Origin: Alteribacillus iranensis | Lineage (GTDB): Bacteria > Bacillota > Bacilli > Bacillales > Marinococcaceae | Reading direction: 5' to 3' | DNA length: 64,000 nt | NCBI RefSeq assembly: GCF_900113025.1 | Contig: NZ_FONT01000001.1 | Coordinates: 744,001-808,000 of the forward strand | Part shown: positions 27,165-34,702 of the stretch, in pieces | How positions within the stretch are numbered: the first letter of the stretch is position 1 | Layout: the number at the start of each line of letters is the position of its first letter | Notes under the pieces: generated by a model | The model's database searches: none | What the model was told of the DNA's origin: nothing | The model's input: the letters and a program-made list of their open reading frames with translations, nothing else | Position numbers and translations under genes: made by a program

Positions 27165-28403
27165 TTACCTTAAGTGCAATAGCAATTCTTTCGGGTTTTC
27201 TAATATTTCAGCTAGACGGTTAGTAAAAGACACTGCTGTCCCTCCATCTGCTACCCGATGATCGAAAGACATCGATATGTTCATCATTGGACGCACGACG
27301 ATCTCGTCTTTTTCTGTGACAACAGCTCTCTTTTTTGTCTTATGGAAGGAGACGAGACCCGTCTCAGGGTAATTAATGATGGGAGTAGCCCCTATACTTC
27401 CCATAGGGCCCACATTGCTAATCGTGATTGTACTCCCTTTCATTTCAGACGGCGACAATGTCCCTCCTCGTACTCGTTCATTTAGATTCTTTATTTCCTC
27501 ATGTAATTCTCTTATTGTTTTCTTGTCTGCTTCTCTCAATACCGGTACTAGCAAACCTTGTTTCGAATCAGCGGCAAGACCGATATGATACTCTTTTTTT
27601 AAATAGATGACTTCTTTTTCATCATCTAATTCTGCATTAAATATAGGAAAGTCTTTTAGTGCGATAACAAGTGCTTTTACGAAAAACGCCGTTGCTGAAA
27701 TGGAACTATCTACTCTTTTTAGCTCCTCTTTCAGTTCATATAAACGTGACATATCCACTTCTTCAAAATGAGTGACATGGGGAATTGTAAATAAAGAGTG
27801 CGTCATTCTTTTGGCAATCTGTTTTCGTACCCCTTTAAATGGAAGTATTTCCGCTGATCCCGCTCCCTTTCTGTCACTATCTTTCTGTTTGGATGATTTC
27901 ATCAAGTTTGTTGAAGGTGTGAATTTACTTTCGTTCTCCGGCTCTCTTTTTTTATTTATGCTTACGTATTGATGAACATCTTCTTCGGTCACTATGTCAC
28001 TTGAATGTACTTTTGCTATTTCTTCTACCTGAATACCATAGTCTCTCGCTATTTTTCTGGTATATGGAGCTGCTCTTACTCGATTGTATTTATTGTCCTT
28101 ATCAGGAACTTTCTTCTTCTTTTGAAAAGAAGGTGGCGGTTTTTCAACTTCCCTATCCCGGTCACTTGTTTCGTTTTCTAATACTATTACAGTCGTCCCT
28201 ACGGTAATGGTGTCTCCTTCTTCTACTCGTACTTCTTTGACTACTCCAGCAGAAGGAGAAGGCAGTTCAGCCGTCATCTTATCAGTCTGAATTTCGAGCA
28301 GTGGTTCGTCTGCTTCCACGAACTGTCCAGAGACAACCCAACATTTAATCACTTCTGCTTCTGTCAACCCTTCTCCTATATCGTGTAATTTAACTTCTTT
28401 CAC
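27165..28403 (-). CDS. 2-oxo acid dehydrogenase E2 (dihydrolipoyl acyltransferase)
   Basis: The core acyltransferase of a 2-oxo acid dehydrogenase complex. The 412-residue product has one lipoyl domain (1-76) with lipoylated K42 in the TDKM motif, a charged linker, an E1/E3-binding domain (about 108-147, VRAAPYTRKIARDYGI), another linker, and the catalytic domain (about 185-412) with SFDHRVADGG, catalytic His about 382. The start is GTG at 28403 behind GGGAGGG. A single lipoyl domain and the sequence pattern fit branched-chain or acetoin/pyruvate-type E2; the substrate cannot be fixed. It is the last gene of E1a-E1b-E2 and no E3 gene accompanies it. Confidence 0.92.
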   Translation of the reverse strand: MKEVKLHDIGEGLTEAEVIKCWVVSGQFVEADEPLLEIQTDKMTAELPSPSAGVVKEVRVEEGDTITVGTTVIVLENETSDRDREVEKPPPSFQKKKKVPDKDNKYNRVRAAPYTRKIARDYGIQVEEIAKVHSSDIVTEEDVHQYVSINKKREPENESKFTPSTNLMKSSKQKDSDRKGAGSAEILPFKGVRKQIAKRMTHSLFTIPHVTHFEEVDMSRLYELKEELKRVDSSISATAFFVKALVIALKDFPIFNAELDDEKEVIYLKKEYHIGLAADSKQGLLVPVLREADKKTIRELHEEIKNLNERVRGGTLSPSEMKGSTITISNVGPMGSIGATPIINYPETGLVSFHKTKKRAVVTEKDEIVVRPMMNISMSFDHRVADGGTAVSFTNRLAEILENPKELLLHLR

Positions 28404-28418
28404 GCCCTCCCCTCCCTC

Positions 28419-29450
28419 TTAGAATGAATACACTTTATGAATGGCGGTTTGAATTCTAGCCGCAGAAGGCAAATAATGGTCTTCAAGTGAAAACATGGGC
28501 ACTGGCACATCAAAACCTGTTACCTTTTCGATGGGAGCTTTCAAATACATAAATGCTTGCTTGTTAATCACAGAAAGAATATCATTTCCCACTCCACCTG
28601 TTTCATGAGCTTCGTGCACGATAACTACTCTTCCTGTCTTCTGCACGGAGTCAGCGATGATGTCTTGGTCCAGAGGATATAATGTTCGTACATCAATAAC
28701 ATCACATTCTATGTCTCTGTTTTCCATTGAATCTGCCGCTTCTTTAGCTGTTTTCACCATAGCTCCCCACGTAATAACGGTTACGTCTTTTCCTTCTTTT
28801 ACTTTCTTTCCTTTTCCGATTTCCTCTTTATAATAACCTTCCGGAACCTCTTCTTTACCAGACCGGTATAATCGCATGGATTCCATAAATAATACAGGGT
28901 CAGGATCTTCCATTGCAGAAATGAGCAGCCCCTTTGCATCATAGGGACTTGATGGACAAATAACTTTAATACCTGGCATATGGGTGAAATAGGCTTCTGT
29001 GCTATCTGAATGTATTTCCGGCGCTCTTACACCTGCCCCATAGGGAGCGCGAATGACCATTGGTACTGTTAGTTCTCCTCGCGTTCTCATTCGCATTCTT
29101 GTGACATGGGTAGCGATTTGTTCAAACGCTGGATAAATAAACCCTAAAAATTGTATTTCAAGAACCGGTCTCATCCCATTGACTGCCAGTCCCACCCCTG
29201 TACCAATGATACCTGCTTCACTTAACGGAGTATCAACGACCCGATCCTCGCCATATTTTTTTTGAAGTCCATCCGTTGCTCGAAATACACCTCCGTTTTT
29301 ACCAATATCTTCTCCTAAAAGCATTACTCTTTCGTCTCTTTCAAGCATTACATCAAGTGCGTCTGTTATTGCTTGCACCATTGTTATATTCTTTTGTCCC
29401 AGCGCAAAATCATTCGTTTTATTTTTCTTATTAGCGGATATGAGACTCAA
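28419..29450 (-). CDS. 2-oxo acid dehydrogenase E1 component, beta subunit
   Basis: The beta subunit of a heterotetrameric thiamine-dependent E1. The product of about 343 residues has MVQAITDALDVMLERDERVMLLGEDIGKNGGVFRAT (about 24-59), including the GED(I/V)G motif that activates the cofactor, DTPLSEAGIIGTGVGLA (about 72-88) and the C-terminal transketolase domain (VTVITWGAMV onward). A TTG at 29450, seven bases after AAGGGGGG, is taken as start; it overlaps the TGA of the alpha-subunit gene as TTGA, a coupling arrangement. A longer ATG start at 29471 would include the ribosome binding site in its coding sequence. Confidence 0.92.
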   Translation of the reverse strand: MSLISANKKNKTNDFALGQKNITMVQAITDALDVMLERDERVMLLGEDIGKNGGVFRATDGLQKKYGEDRVVDTPLSEAGIIGTGVGLAVNGMRPVLEIQFLGFIYPAFEQIATHVTRMRMRTRGELTVPMVIRAPYGAGVRAPEIHSDSTEAYFTHMPGIKVICPSSPYDAKGLLISAMEDPDPVLFMESMRLYRSGKEEVPEGYYKEEIGKGKKVKEGKDVTVITWGAMVKTAKEAADSMENRDIECDVIDVRTLYPLDQDIIADSVQKTGRVVIVHEAHETGGVGNDILSVINKQAFMYLKAPIEKVTGFDVPVPMFSLEDHYLPSAARIQTAIHKVYSF

Positions 29451-30508
29451 ACTTTTTCCCCCCTTATCCATTCCATGTACTCATTTTTTTGTTCAACAAT
29501 AGACCGTGGCATTATTTCAAACACATGATCAAAGATGTCTTCTATTTCTGCTTTTGGGAAGTTTTCCATTTCCATAATTGCCTCTTGTATCTCTGTTTCA
29601 ATTGCTTTCTCTGTCTCTTTTATCCACGTTTCATTCTCAAACCCATGTTTATGCATAAATCTTTCCAATCTTCTTATCGGGTCTACGTGTTCTCGTTGCC
29701 GCTCTACTTCCTCCTGATCTCTATATTTTGAAGGGTCATCCGCGGTAGTATGGGCTCCAAATCTTTGTGTAACTGCTTCAATCAAAGTTGGACCTTCGCC
29801 TTTCTTGGCCCGTTCTAAGGCTTTCTGTGTTTCAAAATAAACAGCAACAATATCATTTCCATCTACTCGAATACCAGGTATGCCGTAGGCTACACTTTTT
29901 TGCACGATTGATTCTGAATTCATTTGTTTATAGACAGGAACGGAAATAGCATATCCATTGTTTTGATTAAAGAAGACAACCGGGCTTTTTAGAACACTGG
30001 CGAAGTTAAGACCCTCGTGAAAATCGCCTTCAGATGTCGCACCGTCTCCAAAATATACTAAACACGCATTATTTGTGCCTTTTCGAACCTCTGCCCAAGC
30101 TGTACCAACCGCATGCGGAAGTTGTGTCGCTATCGGTACCGCTGGTGGAAAAATTCGCTTACCAGGATGAAAACTCCCTTCCATTCGACCGTTCCAATAC
30201 AAAAGCACTCTCATCATTTCAGCGCCATGCGTTAATAGCGCACCGTGGTCCCGATATGTTGGCAACATCCAATCCATCGTATCTAACGCTAATGCACTTC
30301 CTACTTGAGCGGCTTCCTGCCCCTCATACATGGCATATGTTCCGAGTCGCCCTTGCCTTTGTAAATTTTTGGCACTTCTGTCAAAAGCTCTAATTCGTTT
30401 CATATGAAAGTAAAATTTCTTCACCAATTCCTCAGATATTTTTTCCTTTAAAGAAGGATCTACCATGTTTCCATCTTCTTTTATACAACGAACAAGTGGA
30501 AAATTCAT
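29447..30508 (-). CDS. 2-oxo acid dehydrogenase E1 component, alpha subunit
   Basis: The alpha subunit of the thiamine-diphosphate-dependent E1. The 353-residue product carries the cofactor motif starting GDGATSEGDFHEG (154-166) and ending NQNN (181-184), with LPTYRDHG (82-89) and the phosphorylation-loop-like RFGAHTTADDPSKYR (about 259-273). A G/A-rich AAGGAGGG lies 12 bases before the ATG. It is closest in type to PdhA and AcoA/BkdAA, which cannot be told apart here. Since the pdhABCD operon ends in lpdA at the right side of this window, this is a second complex. A cre-like site lies 27 bases upstream. Confidence 0.92.
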   Translation of the reverse strand: MNFPLVRCIKEDGNMVDPSLKEKISEELVKKFYFHMKRIRAFDRSAKNLQRQGRLGTYAMYEGQEAAQVGSALALDTMDWMLPTYRDHGALLTHGAEMMRVLLYWNGRMEGSFHPGKRIFPPAVPIATQLPHAVGTAWAEVRKGTNNACLVYFGDGATSEGDFHEGLNFASVLKSPVVFFNQNNGYAISVPVYKQMNSESIVQKSVAYGIPGIRVDGNDIVAVYFETQKALERAKKGEGPTLIEAVTQRFGAHTTADDPSKYRDQEEVERQREHVDPIRRLERFMHKHGFENETWIKETEKAIETEIQEAIMEMENFPKAEIEDIFDHVFEIMPRSIVEQKNEYMEWIRGEKV

Positions 30509-30534
30509 AGAATGTTATCCCTCCTTCTCACTTA

Positions 30535-30548
30535 ATAAAGCGCTTTCA
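30535..30548 (-). promoter_or_regulatory. cre-like site (CcpA) upstream of the E1-E2 operon
   Basis: Minus strand TGAAAGCGCTTTAT matches the CcpA consensus TGWAANCGNTNWCA except for the last two bases. It lies between the start codon and any upstream promoter, a position for catabolite repression. Confidence 0.6.
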
Positions 30549-31180
30549 AAAATAGTGACGAAATTCATACGCTTTCTTTTAATCTGTAATGCTTATATTT
30601 GACTTGAATTTACTATAACTGAATATATAAAGTCAATGATTTTGTTATAAATCTTTCAAAAATTAGTGCAGTTTGTTCAAGCACTCTATTTTCCATTCAA
30701 TTCGCCAATTCACTGTTTTTTCTAATATCCGAATGTTATACAAAGTGAAATCATAGCGTTTTTTAATTGTGTTGCAGTGCTCATCATTCCTGTACCTACC
30801 ATCATACCTCAAAATCGAAATGGCGAACGATAACATATAATTTTTGATTGTTCATGCGTATTTTCATCAAATAACTTCTCGAAAAAAAATGAACTCGTTT
30901 TCTTTTATTACTATATTATGTTTCGGCTTTTATTTTATTAATATAATGTGATTTAAAGCGTTAACACTTATAAGTGTTAACGCTTTGGAGCAATAAAATA
31001 TTACGATATATATTTCATCCGTTAAAATGATGTAATGAAACGCCTACACCTATTGTGGCACCGGTCACAATGTTGCTTTTACGCTTGTAATCTCCAGGAC
31101 ATCCTTTCATTTACTGGTTGGGATATCTCTACTAAAGACTCCCTCACCCTTAATTCGCTAACTCCCTATCCAACTTATAA
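30549..31180. other. Long intergenic region between the E1-E2 operon and yclM
   Basis: About 630 bases, AT-rich, holding the 32-bp palindrome at 30955-30986. On the minus strand a 31-codon ORF (31110 to 31015, starting MKGCPGDYKRKS) reads like protein but has no ribosome binding site. A TTGACT at about 30629-30634 could be a -35 element for the dehydrogenase operon; its -10 is unclear. No sigma-54-type GG/GC pair was found. Confidence 0.5.
30955..30986. repeat. Perfect 32-bp palindrome
   Basis: AAAGCGTTAACACTTA is followed directly by its reverse complement, a perfect 32-base palindrome able to form a 14-bp stem with a TATA loop. Each side also holds a cre-like sequence; on the plus strand TTAAAGCGTTAACA matches the CcpA consensus at all but one position. 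It lacks a T-run on either side. Confidence 0.9.
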
Positions 31181-31209
31181 CAAAAAAAGCCAGGCCTATA
31201 AGCCTGACT
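31181..31209 (-). terminator. Intrinsic terminator after yclM
   Basis: Minus strand AGTCAGGC-TTATAG-GCCTGGCT followed by six more T, about 30 bases after the stop. Confidence 0.9.
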
Positions 31210-31240
31210 TTTGCTTCGATACGTAAAAATAAAACTACAG

Positions 31241-32611
31241 CTATTGTAATACTTCCTTGGAACTGAAAAATTCTTCATATAAGCCTCGAATGGCTACTTC
31301 TACATCATCTTCATGAATTCCAAAAGATAAGGAGACTTCTGATGACCCTTGGTTGATCATATCAATATTAATTCCTTGATCGGACATTGCTTTCGTTGCA
31401 CGCGCCGCAATTCCTACTGTCTCATGCATGCCTTCACCGACGAGCATGATCATGGCATGGTCCTTTTCAATATAAGCATCATCCACTTGTAATTCGTCAC
31501 GTACGCGCCTCAAAATATTTTCCTCTTTTTCCGGAGTTAATTGATCTTCTTCTAATATGACGGAAGTGTCATCAATTCCTGAAGGCATGTGCTCGTAAGA
31601 TATCCCTTCATCCTCAATAATTTCTAATAGCCGGCGACCAAAGCCAATCTCTCGGTTCATCAAATATTTACGAACATAAATAGTGCTAAACCCTTTCTTT
31701 GCTGCAATCCCAATGACTGGGTTTAAAGCGTACTCTCGCTCATTGATGATCATTGTACCATTTGATTCCGGGTTATTTGTATTTTTTACGCAAACCGGAA
31801 TGTTACTCTGGAAGGCAGGGATAAGCGCTTCATCATGAAACACGCCAAAGCCAGCGTAAGATAGCTCTCTCATCTCACGATATGTCATGCGCTTAATTGC
31901 CACTGGATCACTCACAACTGTCGGGTTAGCAGCAAATACGGAGTCTACATCCGTAAAGTTTTCATATAAATCTGCCTTAATTCCCGCCGCAAGAATAGAA
32001 CCTGTTATATCAGAGCCTCCTCTAGGAAACGTGACAAGACGTCCCTCTTTCGAATAGCCAAAAAACCCAGGAAATACTAAAATTCCTCTTCTGTTTCTTA
32101 ATTGATACAGATTTTCGTAAGACTCCGGTAAAACTTGAGCATTTCCCGGTGTATCACTTACAAATAAACCTGCTTCTTCTGGGTTCACATACTCAGCATC
32201 ATAGCCCATACTCTGTAAGTATCGTGCAAATAATTTTGCGTTATTATCTTCTCCACTCGCCTTAAGTTGGTCCATAAACTGGGCAGAGTGTGAGGTATCG
32301 AAGGCAAGTCGGCTGCGCAGATCATCTTCAATCGTGTTTGTTATCTCTTCACCTAATCCTAACTCTTCCGCGATTTCACGGTAACGGCTGACCACATGTT
32401 GCAGGGCTGTCTCCGTATCCTTTTTACTTAACGCTGCTTCACCTAATTCAATAAGAAGATCAGTCACTTTCGTATCTTCACCGCTGCGCTTCCCCGGTGC
32501 AGATACGACAATGACCTTTCTGTCCGTGTCTGACGTAACGATACCTGTTACTTTTTTCATTTGTTCTGCATTAGCGAGGGATGTCCCTCCGAATTTAGCT
32601 ACTTTTAACAA
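31241..32611 (-). CDS. yclM: Aspartate kinase (YclM/ThrD type)
   Basis: Phosphorylates aspartate, the entry step to lysine, threonine and methionine. The 456-residue product is a monofunctional aspartokinase: VAKFGGTSLAN (4-14), VVSAPGKR (about 36-43), FPRGGSDITGSILAAG (about 194-209) in the kinase domain, and two C-terminal ACT domains (about 305-455, with GINIDMINQGSSEVSLSFGI). It aligns best by eye to B. subtilis YclM (ThrD, the threonine-sensitive type III enzyme). The start is TTG at 32611, preceded by GTGGAG. A long structured leader lies upstream; it does not look like the lysine riboswitch. Confidence 0.93.
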   Translation of the reverse strand: MLKVAKFGGTSLANAEQMKKVTGIVTSDTDRKVIVVSAPGKRSGEDTKVTDLLIELGEAALSKKDTETALQHVVSRYREIAEELGLGEEITNTIEDDLRSRLAFDTSHSAQFMDQLKASGEDNNAKLFARYLQSMGYDAEYVNPEEAGLFVSDTPGNAQVLPESYENLYQLRNRRGILVFPGFFGYSKEGRLVTFPRGGSDITGSILAAGIKADLYENFTDVDSVFAANPTVVSDPVAIKRMTYREMRELSYAGFGVFHDEALIPAFQSNIPVCVKNTNNPESNGTMIINEREYALNPVIGIAAKKGFSTIYVRKYLMNREIGFGRRLLEIIEDEGISYEHMPSGIDDTSVILEEDQLTPEKEENILRRVRDELQVDDAYIEKDHAMIMLVGEGMHETVGIAARATKAMSDQGINIDMINQGSSEVSLSFGIHEDDVEVAIRGLYEEFFSSKEVLQ

Positions 32612-32733
32612 TTCTCCACAACTCCCACTTTTGTCTTTCGACGTTTCTGAAATTGCACAAATCTTAGACTATCACAACAACCTCTCGTCTACAAAGTCGC
32701 TGTCATTCCGTTAAGTACAGTTCTTATACTTAT

Positions 32734-32824
32734 GAGCACCTCAGGAAAAGTCAACCTGCTTACGCTTTAAATCTTTCGCGTATCCTTACCCGAATGAAGA
32801 TCTCCTGACTTTTCCTAGCTGCTC
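32734..32824 (-). promoter_or_regulatory. Long hairpin in the yclM leader
   Basis: Minus strand GAGCA...GGAAAAGTCA (32824 downwards) pairs with TGACTTTTCC...TGCTC (to 32734): a 10-bp perfect stem plus a 5-bp outer stem enclosing about 50 bases that contain a smaller TACGC/GCGTA stem. It sits about 120 bases before the yclM start. It matches no riboswitch class I know. The TTGACT within the right arm could alternatively be a promoter -35 element. Confidence 0.5.
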
Positions 32825-32836
32825 AATGTTTACTCT

Positions 32837-33172
32837 CTACTGCCAAACCGCTTCATCATCCCATTTTGTCTCCCGGAGTCCCATCATTTTAAAGAGAGCG
32901 ATGTTGATAGGGACCTCCTCTTCTACTACGCTGTCTGCGGTACATGAAGACTCAGGTTTGTATCCTAATTCAGTTGCCTCCTGATACGTCGTTTCCTGTA
33001 AATAATTAGTTAATTCCGCTTCATTGAAACACGGAGGGGTGACGTACACTTGGTTCGTATGATCTACAATAGTACGGACATCAGGGGGAGCTGTCAGTTG
33101 GACCGGTATCAAAAATCCCGAAACAATTAAAATAACAAATAAGATGATCGCTCCATTGATTAATTTCTTCAC
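32837..33172 (-). CDS. Hypothetical membrane-anchored or exported protein
   Basis: Not recognised. The 111-residue product has an N-terminal hydrophobic helix (INGAIILFVILIVSGFLIPV, about 5-24), which may be a signal anchor, and a small domain with two Cys (C48 in TPPCFNE and C77 in ESSCTAD) that could form a disulfide outside the cell. It ends IALFKMMGLRETKWDDEAVWQ. The GTG at 33172 follows GGAGATAAT. It starts ten bases after the nitroreductase stop, so the two are probably co-transcribed. Confidence 0.7.
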   Translation of the reverse strand: MKKLINGAIILFVILIVSGFLIPVQLTAPPDVRTIVDHTNQVYVTPPCFNEAELTNYLQETTYQEATELGYKPESSCTADSVVEEEVPINIALFKMMGLRETKWDDEAVWQ

Positions 33173-33181
33173 ATTATCTCC

Positions 33182-33748
33182 TCAATCCAACCATGTAATG
33201 CTTTCTGCTTCATGACGTTTTTTTGGTTTAGGCTGCGTACCTTCTGGATAGCCAACAAAGAGTATCCCTACGACTTCTTCATTTTCTTCTGCACTAATAA
33301 TACGGGCCACTTCTTCATCCTGAACGAGGGCTCCAGTAGACCATTTTGTACCTACGCCTTCTGACCATACAGACAGCATGAAGTTTTGAATAGCTGCAGA
33401 GACTGCTGCATAATCTTCTCGATCACGCACAGGATCCTCGGGTGTTCTTCGCGCAGTAACTACGACAACCCACGGAAGATCTACCATAGATTGATATCCC
33501 TTTTCTTGCGCTGTCTTTGCTCTTTCGTCACCTTCCTCAAATTTAGACGCTTTAAAATATCCTCGGCGTTTTGCTAATTTCTCTTTTGATTCCCCTTCTA
33601 ATATATAGAAATGCCATGGTTCCGTATTTTTATGATTAGGGGCGAGCATAGCACATTCCGTGGCTCGCTTAACGATGTCACGGTCTACAGGCTGCTTTGA
33701 AAATGTGCTGATAGTTCTTCTTGTTAATAGCCCTTCTCTTAATTCCAT
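33182..33748 (-). CDS. Nitroreductase family protein
   Basis: An FMN-dependent NAD(P)H nitroreductase-like oxidoreductase of 188 residues. Markers are the N-terminal RRTISTFSKQPVDRDIV (about 10-26, Arg-Arg/Thr-Ile for FMN), APNHKNTEPWHFYIL (about 37-51), and EGVGTKWSTGAL (about 130-141) near the second FMN contact. The ATG at 33748 follows GAGGAGAGGTAACT; an earlier start lacks a site. The natural substrate is unknown. It is divergent from darB with a 379-base regulatory region between. Confidence 0.9.
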   Translation of the reverse strand: MELREGLLTRRTISTFSKQPVDRDIVKRATECAMLAPNHKNTEPWHFYILEGESKEKLAKRRGYFKASKFEEGDERAKTAQEKGYQSMVDLPWVVVVTARRTPEDPVRDREDYAAVSAAIQNFMLSVWSEGVGTKWSTGALVQDEEVARIISAEENEEVVGILFVGYPEGTQPKPKKRHEAESITWLD

Positions 33749-33916
33749 AGTTACCTCTCCTCTTCTTTTTCTATCCAACTCTTATTATACCGTTTTTTTA
33801 AGTATGCTCCCAGTTATCCACTTGAAAAATCAACGAATTTTCCACGCAAACTATGTCAAAAAATTACTCCTAAGTCATAGGATAAACAGAAAGAATCCTA
33901 TTCTGGCGGATAAGAT

Positions 33917-33941
33917 GTTTACGGATTGATGAAACGGGTAT
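33917..33941 (+). promoter_or_regulatory. Sigma-B-type promoter upstream of darB
   Basis: GTTTAC-N13-GGGTAT: five of six in the -35 and six of six in the -10 element of the general-stress sigma-B consensus, with standard spacing. It lies about 185 bases before darB. Confidence 0.6.
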
Positions 33942-33995
33942 TAGAGAATTATGTCGAGTTTTGTCTTTTCCTTGTCGTTAGGGTTTCCCTACATA

Positions 33996-34009
33996 GGAAA
34001 ACGCTTACA
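33996..34009 (+). promoter_or_regulatory. cre-like site upstream of darB
   Basis: GGAAAACGCTTACA fits TGWNANCGNTNWCA at every position but the first. It ends nine bases before the -35 element of the sigma-A-type promoter, a position from which CcpA can activate. Confidence 0.5.
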
Positions 34010-34017
34010 TCTTTATC

Positions 34018-34046
34018 TTGACATCCTATTTCTAACACCCTACTAT
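34018..34046 (+). promoter_or_regulatory. Sigma-A-type promoter of darB
   Basis: TTGACA-N17-TACTAT: perfect -35 and a four-of-six -10, about 80 bases before the start codon. Confidence 0.6.
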
Positions 34047-34127
34047 TAAATTGGATACTAAAGATTTTCGGCAATTGGGCCACTTTCTTTTTCGACCTGT
34101 AAATTTAAACGAAAGAAAGTGATAAGT

Positions 34128-34568
34128 ATGTTGCTTCAGGCATTAAAAGATAGTCAAATTATGGATAATGAAATTAAAAAATTAATGATCCCTCATGAAA
34201 AAGTAGCTCATGTACAATCAAATAATCCACTGGATCACGCATTGCTTGTATTGATTAAATCAGGCTACACAGCTATCCCTGTACTCGATACGGATTATAA
34301 AGTACAGGGCCAAATAAGCAAAGCTCAAATTTTAGATTCCATCTTGGGTATTGAGCGTATTGAAATGGAGAGGCTTCATGATTATAAAGTTGATGAAGTG
34401 ATGTCTAATAAAGTACCGCGAATGAATCAAAATGAAACATTCGGGAAGGCTCTTATGCTCTCTATTAACCATCCTTTTGTATGTATCGAAGATGATGAGC
34501 AATCTTTTATCGGTATTATGACACGCCGTTCTATTCTTGCTCTCATTCACCGCCATCTTGGAAAATAA
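34128..34568 (+). CDS. darB: Cyclic-di-AMP-binding CBS protein DarB/CbpB (YkuL)
   Basis: A two-CBS-domain protein that binds c-di-AMP. In B. subtilis DarB (YkuL), when free of nucleotide, it stimulates the (p)ppGpp synthetase Rel and pyruvate carboxylase. The 146-residue product matches that group: LMIPHEKVAHVQSNNPLDHALLVLIKSGYTAIPVLD (about 19-54) and the second CBS with VMSNKVPRMNQNETFGKALMLSINHPFVCIEDDEQSFIGIMTRRSIL (about 92-138). The ATG at 34128 is used; a GTG nine bases upstream (giving MIS-, as in YkuL) is equally possible since neither has a strong ribosome binding site. It is convergent with ricF and shares a terminator with it. Confidence 0.88.
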   Translation: MLLQALKDSQIMDNEIKKLMIPHEKVAHVQSNNPLDHALLVLIKSGYTAIPVLDTDYKVQGQISKAQILDSILGIERIEMERLHDYKVDEVMSNKVPRMNQNETFGKALMLSINHPFVCIEDDEQSFIGIMTRRSILALIHRHLGK

Positions 34569-34640
34569 CATAACGTTTTCTTACCCATAAATCCTGCATT
34601 CTACCTGTCTTTAAAAGAAAGATGGCCCTTTATACACCAC

Positions 34641-34672
34641 AAAACTCCGAGCTGCCCAGCTCGGAGTTTTTT
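34641..34672. terminator. Bidirectional terminator between darB and ricF
   Basis: AAAACTCCGAGCTG pairs with CAGCTCGGAGTTTT with a very small loop; T-runs lie on both sides, so it can serve both convergent genes. Confidence 0.9.
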
Positions 34673-34702
34673 AATAGTTATGGACACAATTTTTTAGCCA
34701 CT

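Noticed and set aside
31048-31075. TGGCAC...TTGCT pair resembling a sigma-54 promoter
   Set aside because: Eleven bases separate the two elements instead of the required five, and it faces away from the dehydrogenase operon.
31035-31226. 63-codon plus-strand frame in the gap after yclM
   Set aside because: It has no ribosome binding site and runs through the yclM terminator hairpin.
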